11,923 nucleotides of DNA from Tannerella sp. (GTDB lineage Bacteria; Bacteroidota; Bacteroidia; Bacteroidales; Tannerellaceae). Shown piece after piece: positions 7,052-11,923 of the stretch; the first letter of the stretch is position 1, and each line of letters opens with the position of its first letter. The position numbers were made by a program, and so were the translations under genes. The stretch covers positions 1 through 11,923 of the forward strand of contig JAITDQ010000160.1 in assembly GCA_031282485.1 (NCBI GenBank). The letters run 5' to 3'. The notes under the pieces are model-generated. The model did not search any database and was not told where the DNA came from. It saw only the letters and a program-made list of their open reading frames with translations.

Positions 7052-8521
7052 ATGACTAACAAACAAGACAAAAACTATCTTTTGCCCATCATTATGATGA
7101 TCCTGCTCTTTGGTATGATTTCATTTGTAACCAACTTGGCAGCGCCGATGGGTATTGTATTGAAAAACCAGTTTGGCGTTTCCAATTCGTTGGGAATGTT
7201 GGGTAATTTTATGAACTTCCTCGCCTATGCCGTAATGGGAATACCTTCGGGTATGTTACTGCAAAAGGTGGGCTACAAAAAAACGGCGCTAATAGCCATA
7301 GCAGTCGGTTTCGTGGGTGTAGGCATCCAATTTCTGTCGGGAGTGGCGGGAAGCTTTTACATCTATCTGTCGGGCGCATTCATCGCCGGTTTCTCAATGT
7401 GTATGCTCAATGCAGTCGTTAATCCGATGCTTAACACGTTGGGCGGCGGCGGCAAAAAGGGTAATACGCTAATCCAGGTCGGCGGCTCGTTCAACTCGCT
7501 AATGGGAACGCTGGTTCCTCTGCTGGTGGGACTTTTAGTCGGAAACGTGGCCAAAGCGTCTATCCCCGATGTTAATCCCGTACTGTTTATTGCGTTGGGT
7601 ATCTTCGCGCTGGTAGGCATTGTGCTCTTCTTTGTGAACATTCCCGAACCGGAATCGACGATCAACCGGGTTGCCAAAGGCGAGAAATCGCAGTACAGTC
7701 CATGGTCGTTCCGCCATTTTGTGCTGGGAGCCGTCGGTATATTCGTATACGTTGGCGTCGAAGTAGGCGTACCGGGTACGGCAAACCTCTTCATGACTTC
7801 CTTTACAACCGAAGGGGCAAAAGAAAAAGTAGCCGAATACCAAAAACAACAGGCGGATGCTTCATATCTGGCCCAACTCAAAAACGAGGATGAGGCGAAT
7901 AAAAACAACAAATCATACGAATCCAAAATCGTGAGCAAGAATACAAACGAAAGCGCACAAAAAATACTCGACGGCAAAACACAGCCCGGCCTCGGAATAG
8001 CCACCGGAACAGCCGGCGGTGTAGTCGGGTTCTACTGGCTTTTGATGCTCATCGGACGGTTGATCGGCGCCGCTATCGGATCGAAAGTGACAAGCAAGAC
8101 GATGTTGACGGTTGCATCCGGCATCGGTATCATTTTAGTGCTTGCCGCGATTCTTTTGCCTGTGAGCAGAACCGTATCCATGCCGGCATTCGACACGGGC
8201 GGCGGAACGCTTTCGGCCGGATTGGTTGAAGTGCCGATTACGTTCCTGTTCCTCGCACTGGTAGGTATCTGTACTTCGGTGATGTGGGGCGGCATCTTCA
8301 ATCTGGCCGTAGAGGGATTGGGTAAATACGTGGCACAGGCATCGGGTATCTTCATGATGCTGGTTGTCGGCGGAGGTATTATTCCTTACGTACAAAACCT
8401 GATTGCCGACATAGCAGGGTTTATGCCGAGTTACTGGCTGCTGCTGGCCGGTCTTGCCTACCTGCTGTTCTACGCTGTGATTGGATTTAAGAATGTCAAC
8501 AAAGATATTCCCGTTGAGTAA
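7052..8521 (+). CDS. MFS sugar transporter, FucP/GluP (glucose/galactose) type
   Basis: The 489-residue inner membrane protein has about 12 hydrophobic helices. It is probably a sugar:H+ symporter for galactose and/or glucose. Signs of the FucP/GluP branch are GMLLQKVGYKKT after helix 2, VVNPMLNTLGG followed by GGSFNSLMGTLVPLL (122-158), and FVYVGVEVGV in helix 7 (231-240). It is longer than the roughly 410-440 residues usual for this branch because of a hydrophilic, Lys/Glu/Asn-rich stretch at about 252-312 between helices 7 and 8, expected on the periplasmic side in the FucP fold, plus a smaller Gly-rich loop near 371-392. The gene follows galM by 37 bases and precedes galK, which points to galactose as substrate. 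A strong hairpin follows its stop. The exact substrate is inferred from neighbours. Confidence 0.88.
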   Translation: MTNKQDKNYLLPIIMMILLFGMISFVTNLAAPMGIVLKNQFGVSNSLGMLGNFMNFLAYAVMGIPSGMLLQKVGYKKTALIAIAVGFVGVGIQFLSGVAGSFYIYLSGAFIAGFSMCMLNAVVNPMLNTLGGGGKKGNTLIQVGGSFNSLMGTLVPLLVGLLVGNVAKASIPDVNPVLFIALGIFALVGIVLFFVNIPEPESTINRVAKGEKSQYSPWSFRHFVLGAVGIFVYVGVEVGVPGTANLFMTSFTTEGAKEKVAEYQKQQADASYLAQLKNEDEANKNNKSYESKIVSKNTNESAQKILDGKTQPGLGIATGTAGGVVGFYWLLMLIGRLIGAAIGSKVTSKTMLTVASGIGIILVLAAILLPVSRTVSMPAFDTGGGTLSAGLVEVPITFLFLALVGICTSVMWGGIFNLAVEGLGKYVAQASGIFMMLVVGGGIIPYVQNLIADIAGFMPSYWLLLAGLAYLLFYAVIGFKNVNKDIPVE

Positions 8522-8536
8522 TTTAACAAGTATTTT

Positions 8537-8575
8537 TCCGGCGTCTTACGCATCAAACGCAGGACGCCGGATTTT
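8537..8575 (+). terminator. Intercistronic hairpin between transporter and galK genes
   Basis: TCCGGCGTC (8537-8545) pairs perfectly with GACGCCGGA (8563-8571), with two further pairs inside (one G·U), and TTTTATT follows. It resembles an intrinsic terminator, yet galK starts only 21 bases after the stem with no room for a normal promoter. It is therefore more likely a partial terminator or an mRNA 3'-end stabiliser that makes transporter and galK levels differ. Confidence 0.65.
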
Positions 8576-8592
8576 ATTAAACAATATAAATT

Positions 8593-9729
8593 ATGGATAT
8601 AGAACACGTAAGAAGTCGTTTCATTAAACATTTTGACGGAAGCACAGGATCGGTTTATGCTTCGCCGGGACGCATAAACCTGATTGGAGAACATACCGAT
8701 TATAACGGAGGTTTCGTCTTCCCCGGCGCTATTGATAAAGGCATGATTGCCGAGTTAAAAACAAACGGTACAAACAAAGTCCGCGCCTATTCGATAGATT
8801 TGAAAGATTATGTTGAATTTGGACTGAACGAAGAAGACGCCCCGCGTACAAGCTGGGCAAGATACATTTTCGGCGTATGCCGCGAAATCATCAAACGCGG
8901 AGGCAAAATTGCAGGGTTTAACACCGCATTCGCCGGAGACGTCCCCCTCGGCGCCGGAATGTCGTCGTCGGCAGCGCTCGAGAGCACGTACGCTTTTGCC
9001 CTGAACGACATGTTTAACCTCGGCATAGATAAATTCGAACTGGCTAAAATCGGTCAGGCTACCGAACATAACTACTGTGGCGTAATGTGTGGTATTATGG
9101 ACCAGTTCGCCTCTATTTTCGGTAAAAAAGGAAGCCTCCTCCGTCTGGACTGCCGTTCGCTGGAATATGAATATTTCCCGTTTGATCCCAAAGGTTACAA
9201 ATTAGTATTGCTGGATACGCTGGTGAAACATGAGCTGGCATCATCGGAATACAATACGCGCCGTCAATCGTGCGAAAAGGTTGCAAAAGAACTGGGCGTG
9301 GAATTTTTGCGGGATGCGACGATCGAACAGCTTCAGGCTGTCAAAGGCAAAGTCGATGATAAGGATTATATACGGGCGGAATACGTAATCGAAGAAGTAC
9401 AGCGCGTTCTTGACGTTTGCGAGGCGCTTAAAGCCAACGATTATGAAACCGTAGGCCAAAAAATGTATGAAACGCATTACGGAATGAGCAAGTTATACGA
9501 AGTCAGCTGCGTCGAACTGGATTATCTCAACGATCTTGCAAAAGAATACGGCGTCACCGGGTCGCGCGTAATGGGCGGCGGTTTCGGAGGATGTACCATA
9601 AACCTGGTAAAGGACGAACTTTATGCCTCTTTCATAGAAAAAGCAAGAGCAGGTTATAAAGATAAATTCGGACGTTATCCGAAAGTCTACGACGTCGTAA
9701 TAAGCGACGGCGCCCGGCGACTGGCTTAG
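8593..9729 (+). CDS. galK: Galactokinase
   Basis: GalK phosphorylates α-D-galactose with ATP to galactose-1-phosphate, the first committed step of the Leloir pathway, in the cytoplasm. The 378-residue length fits the GHMP kinase family. The galactokinase signature SPGRINLIGEHTDYNGG lies at 24-40 (Arg27 catalytic; Glu33, His34 and Asp36 bind sugar). The GHMP phosphate-binding loop PLGAGMSSSAALE is at 118-130. MDQFASIFG carries the likely catalytic base Asp170. The C-terminal motif GGGFGGCTINLV is at 328-339. All key residues are present, so the enzyme should be active. It is the last gene of the galM-transporter-galK operon, 71 bases after the transporter gene with a hairpin in between, and is followed by a strong terminator. 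Start ATG 8593 is the first in frame and gives the usual N-terminus. Confidence 0.97.
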   Translation: MDIEHVRSRFIKHFDGSTGSVYASPGRINLIGEHTDYNGGFVFPGAIDKGMIAELKTNGTNKVRAYSIDLKDYVEFGLNEEDAPRTSWARYIFGVCREIIKRGGKIAGFNTAFAGDVPLGAGMSSSAALESTYAFALNDMFNLGIDKFELAKIGQATEHNYCGVMCGIMDQFASIFGKKGSLLRLDCRSLEYEYFPFDPKGYKLVLLDTLVKHELASSEYNTRRQSCEKVAKELGVEFLRDATIEQLQAVKGKVDDKDYIRAEYVIEEVQRVLDVCEALKANDYETVGQKMYETHYGMSKLYEVSCVELDYLNDLAKEYGVTGSRVMGGGFGGCTINLVKDELYASFIEKARAGYKDKFGRYPKVYDVVISDGARRLA

Positions 9730-9775
9730 GAAAGCATAATTACAAGACGTGCTCCGATCATAAATATTTTTTTTG

Positions 9776-9815
9776 TACAGTACTTCTACATCTTGCAGAA
9801 GTACTGTATTTTATT
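9776..9815 (+). terminator. Rho-independent terminator of the galactose operon
   Basis: Perfect 12-base arms, TACAGTACTTCT (9776-9787) and AGAAGTACTGTA (9797-9808), enclose a 9-base loop and are followed by TTTTATTACTTT. The position, 47 bases after the galK stop and before the sigma gene, fits the end of the operon. Confidence 0.8.
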
Positions 9816-9908
9816 ACTTTACAGTGATCACGTCCGACCTGCCCCGGAAAATATTCCTGCAAAATCATGAAAGACAGGATTCTAATATAAAAAACATAAC
9901 GAAAGAAT

Positions 9909-10463
9909 ATGAACGGCCAGGAACAGGTAATAATCGACTTGTTGAAAAACGGGGACAATCGTGCATACAAATATCTGTACGACCACCATTATGCCATACT
10001 TTGCCGTATCGCGTACGAATTTCTGAAAGACGATTTTCTTGCGCAGTCTGTTGCGGACGATTTGATCATGCATATTTATGAGAACAGGGAATCGCTGACG
10101 ATCACTTCTCCCATCAGAACCTATTTGGTGCGAGCCGTTAAAAACCGGTGCATCAATCACCTTCAACTGGAGCGCGAAAAGAAGGAAATATCTTTTTCCG
10201 CCCTGGAAAAGCCCTGTCCTGATCTCCCGGATGCGGACGAATATCCGCTCGCAAACCTTATTGAACGGGAAATGGAAGATGAGGTAAAGAACGCCGTAAA
10301 CAAACTGCCGGCAGAGTGCAGGGTTGTTTTTGAAAAAAGCCGCTTCGAAGGGAAATCATATCAGGAGATTGCATCTGATTTGAATATTTCGGTCAACACG
10401 GTGAAATATCACATTAAGAACGCTTTAGCAACATTGCGAAAAAATCTTGCGGAATATTTGTGA
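9909..10463 (+). CDS. ECF-type RNA polymerase sigma-70 factor
   Basis: The 184-residue protein has the two-domain layout of Bacteroidetes ECF sigma factors. Region 2 (about 15-90) includes NRAYKYLYDHHYAILCRIAYEFLKD and DLIMHIYENRESL, and region 4 (about 128-180) includes LPAECRVVFEKSRFEGKSYQEIA and the HTH recognition part ISVNTVKYHIKNALATLRK. Such factors direct RNA polymerase to target promoters when released by a FecR-type anti-sigma protein. The fecR gene follows after 54 bases, in line with co-transcription. Upstream lies the galK terminator; no clear σABfr promoter was found between them, and an A-rich stretch precedes the ATG. The last 60 bases and the following leader recur, in decayed form, at 11747-11859. 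Its target is probably a nearby TonB-dependent receptor gene beyond the window, which is inference. Confidence 0.93.
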   Translation: MNGQEQVIIDLLKNGDNRAYKYLYDHHYAILCRIAYEFLKDDFLAQSVADDLIMHIYENRESLTITSPIRTYLVRAVKNRCINHLQLEREKKEISFSALEKPCPDLPDADEYPLANLIEREMEDEVKNAVNKLPAECRVVFEKSRFEGKSYQEIASDLNISVNTVKYHIKNALATLRKNLAEYL

Positions 10464-10581
10464 TTTTTTTTTCCGTTTTCACTACCCTGTTCCGTATTTT
10501 AACTGTTATATATATGTATGATAAAAAATAATTCACATATCAACGAACTGCTTGCCGGTTATTTCTCGGGAAACCTGACGG
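10404..10581 (+). repeat. Copy 1 of tandem duplication (sigma tail, leader, fecR start)
   Basis: This stretch covers the last 20 codons of the sigma gene, the 54-base intergenic leader and the first 64 bases of fecR. It aligns with 11747-11923 at an offset of about 1343 bases. The leader part 10475-10517 matches the second copy at 40 of 43 positions and the fecR start at 55 of 64. Confidence 0.9.
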
Positions 10582-11522
10582 CAGAGCAAACAAGCGAAAT
10601 CAATGACTGGACTGCCGTTTCGGAAGAAAACCGGCGTTATTTAATGTCCATGCGGAATATATGGTTCTCTTCGCTCGTCGCGGACACGTCGCACTACGAT
10701 TCGGAAAAAGCCTACGGGAGATTCCTGAACCGGAAAACAGCTGTCGACGGAAAGACAAAGACGCCGGGAGTTAAACGCCTCGCATGGAAAATAGCCGCCG
10801 CTGCGGCTACGCTGTTCATGATCTCGTACATTTCATTCAAACAGGGAAGCCGTCATTTCGAAAACGCTTTGACGGACATTGTCATCGAAACGCCGTGGGG
10901 CGCAACGACAAAGACGTTTCTGCCGGACGGAACACTCGTATGGTTGAACGCAGGATCAAAAATCACCTGTTCGCAGGGATTCGGCATAAAAGAACGGGAC
11001 GTACGGCTGAGCGGCGAAGGATATTTCGAAGTTGCACGAAACGAACGCCTGCCATTCAATGTCTTGACGGATGAACTGTCGGTCAGGGCGCTCGGTACGA
11101 AATTCAATTTCAGGAATTACAGCGACGACGACGAAGCCGAAGTCAGCCTTCTCGAAGGAAAAGTGCGGATAAACAACAATATCAATAAAGGAGAAAGCAT
11201 GAATATCAATCCCGACCGGAGAGTGTTCCTGGATAAAAAAAGCGGCAAAATGCTCGTTTCCAAAATAAACGCAGACAACACGGCGGAATGGACAAACGGT
11301 TATGTCTTTTTTGACGAAGAATTGCTCGGCGATATTGCGAAAAAACTGGAACGAAGCTACAACGTGAAAATCATCCTGGAAACGCCGGACATGAAACAGC
11401 TGCGTTTTTACGGCAATTTCATCCGTAAAAAACAATCCATAACCGACATACTCGACGCGCTGGCGTCAACCGGCAAAATGAAATACAAAATGCAAAACAG
11501 CGAGATCGTTATAAGCCCGTAG
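10518..11522 (+). CDS. FecR-type anti-sigma factor / signal transducer (first copy)
   Basis: This 334-residue inner membrane protein has a cytoplasmic N-terminal sigma-binding part (1-87, LLAGYFSGNLTAEQ), one membrane helix (about 88-106, LAWKIAAAAATLFMISYIS), a periplasmic FecR domain (about 118-220: TPWGATTKTFLPDGTLVWLNAGS, LSGEGYFEV, LGTKFNFRNY, VSLLEGKV) and a C-terminal DUF4974/STN-like module (about 258-334: FFDEELLGDIAKKLERSYNV, RFYGNF, ILDALASTGKMKYK). In the family it links an outer membrane TonB-dependent receptor to its ECF sigma partner, here encoded just upstream. Unlike the usual order, no receptor gene follows; instead a second fecR begins at 11860. Length and domains are complete. 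An earlier ATG (10514) is out of frame and closes at once, so 10518 is the start. Confidence 0.93.
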   Translation: MIKNNSHINELLAGYFSGNLTAEQTSEINDWTAVSEENRRYLMSMRNIWFSSLVADTSHYDSEKAYGRFLNRKTAVDGKTKTPGVKRLAWKIAAAAATLFMISYISFKQGSRHFENALTDIVIETPWGATTKTFLPDGTLVWLNAGSKITCSQGFGIKERDVRLSGEGYFEVARNERLPFNVLTDELSVRALGTKFNFRNYSDDDEAEVSLLEGKVRINNNINKGESMNINPDRRVFLDKKSGKMLVSKINADNTAEWTNGYVFFDEELLGDIAKKLERSYNVKIILETPDMKQLRFYGNFIRKKQSITDILDALASTGKMKYKMQNSEIVISP

Positions 11523-11746
11523 AAAACGCCGGCAAGCCGAAGACATGGCTAAAAGAGTATCCGACCGGCGCCATACACAACCGGTCGTTACCGAGTTTGA
11601 GTTTGAGTTTGATGAATACGCTGTTGAAGATACGCAATTAAAGTATAACAAATCTTAGTCCCGGTAATACAGCACAGGCAATATAAAGTTGAGATGATAG
11701 AAATATCCCCCACCCTCATTTTATATGTCGCACCTGCATATAATAT
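11523..11746 (+). other. Spacer between the two fecR copies
   Basis: These 224 bases follow the first fecR stop and end where the duplicated sequence begins. No TonB-dependent receptor or sigma N-terminal coding is recognisable. It holds a 37-codon frame (11545-11658), a 7-base inverted repeat CGACCGG/CCGGTCG (11562-11568 and 11581-11587, no T tract after it) and a triple GAGTTT repeat (11593-11610). It may be the remains of whatever followed fecR before the duplication. Confidence 0.5.
11545..11658 (+). CDS. Doubtful 37-residue open frame between fecR copies
   Basis: ATG 11545 opens a frame to TAG 11656-11658. The peptide is basic at the start (MAKRVSDRRHTQ) and acidic after it (TEFEFEFDEYAVED), the FEFEF part coming from a 6-base repeat. 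There is no Shine-Dalgarno, no recognised motif and no known homologue that I can name. It starts 22 bases after the fecR stop, so it could be translated from the same mRNA, but chance or a gene remnant is as likely. Confidence 0.2.
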   Translation: MAKRVSDRRHTQPVVTEFEFEFDEYAVEDTQLKYNKS

Positions 11747-11807
11747 AAATATCACATTAAAAACATTTTAGCGACATTGCGAAAAAAAACTTGCAAAATA
11801 ATTGTAT
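11747..11807 (+). pseudogene. Remnant of the 3' end of an ECF sigma gene
   Basis: Read in the ancestral frame it gives KYHIKNILATLRK, matching KYHIKNALATLRK in the intact sigma factor (residues 165-177). A one-base gain in the A tract (8 A against 6 A plus T) then shifts the frame, and the ancestral stop is lost. A TAA lies in frame just before it (11741-11743) and nothing upstream resembles the rest of the gene. It cannot encode a sigma factor. Confidence 0.85.
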
Positions 11808-11859
11808 TTTTTTCCCGTTTTCACTACCCTGCTCCGCATTTTAACTGTTATGTATATGT

Positions 11860-11923
11860 ATGGAAAAAAATTATCCACATATCAACGAACGGCTTGCCGG
11901 TTATTTTTCAGGTAACCTGACAG
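11860..11923 (+). CDS. FecR-type anti-sigma factor, second copy (5' end only)
   Basis: ATG 11860 opens a frame that runs off the right edge. Its 21 visible residues, MEKNYPHINERLAGYFSGNLT, match the start of the first FecR (MIKNNSHINELLAGYFSGNLT) at 17 of 21 positions. The preceding leader also matches. Of nine base changes in 64, four are third-position silent changes. Only the beginning of the cytoplasmic sigma-binding part is seen, so it is not possible to say whether the gene is intact or is followed by the missing TonB-dependent receptor gene. Confidence 0.85.
   Translation, partial: MEKNYPHINERLAGYFSGNLT

Larger units (their letters stand above)
11747..11923 (+). repeat. Copy 2 of tandem duplication (continues past window end)
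   Basis: The sequence resumes similarity to 10404-10581 abruptly at AAATATCACATT (11747) and keeps it to the last base. It contains a decayed sigma tail, the same leader with a shorter T tract, and the start of a second fecR. The right end of the duplicated unit lies outside the window. Confidence 0.9.

Noticed and set aside
7363..8004. 213-codon minus-strand frame
   Set aside because: Antisense to the MFS transporter gene, which has a clear membrane-helix pattern; the antisense product is rich in Ser, Thr and Pro with no family signal.
9761..9775. TATTTTTTTTG before the galK terminator as a −7 promoter element for the sigma gene
   Set aside because: The TA to TTTG spacing is too long for TAnnTTTG, there is no −33 TTTG, and a terminator follows at once.
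10956..11435. 159-codon minus-strand frame
   Set aside because: Antisense to the first fecR gene, whose domains are unambiguous.

Overview
The window looks like chromosomal DNA from the order Bacteroidales. The evidence is a σABfr-type promoter (TTTG, 19 bases, TATTTTTG), starts mostly preceded by A/T-rich sequence with no Shine-Dalgarno, a fimbrillin/BACON-type lipoprotein, a Bacteroidetes-style TPR/HTH membrane regulator, and an ECF sigma/FecR pair. The species or family cannot be settled from the sequence alone.

Left part (1-4337). A long reading frame on the minus strand runs off the left edge (1-1903, 634 codons visible). It encodes a surface lipoprotein with a fimbrillin-like N-terminal region, BACON-like Ig modules and a C-terminal segment that resembles the TerD fold. 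Across a 445-base AT-rich gap lies a divergent gene for a 662-residue regulator: signal peptide, TPR-like helices, one membrane helix, a coiled coil and a LuxR-like HTH. It may control the lipoprotein locus; this is inference from position.

Middle part (4425-9815). A gene for a signal-peptide-bearing, probable β-barrel outer membrane protein (minus strand) sits back to back with a galactose operon: galM (aldose 1-epimerase), a FucP/GluP-type MFS sugar transporter and galK (galactokinase). The 202-base divergent region holds a 20-base near-perfect palindrome, a candidate operator. A strong hairpin lies between the transporter and galK, and a 12-bp-stem terminator ends the operon. Together the genes would import galactose, convert β- to α-galactose and phosphorylate it. 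galT and galE are not in the window.

Right part (9909-11923). An ECF sigma factor gene is followed by a fecR anti-sigma gene, the usual front half of a sigma/FecR/TonB-receptor signalling cassette. Instead of a receptor, the DNA then repeats itself. From 11747 to the window end it is a diverged copy of 10404-10581: the frameshifted tail of a sigma gene, the same intergenic leader, and the start of a second fecR (11860 onward). This tandem duplication is the most unusual structure in the window. No RNA genes, CRISPR arrays or insertion sequences were seen.
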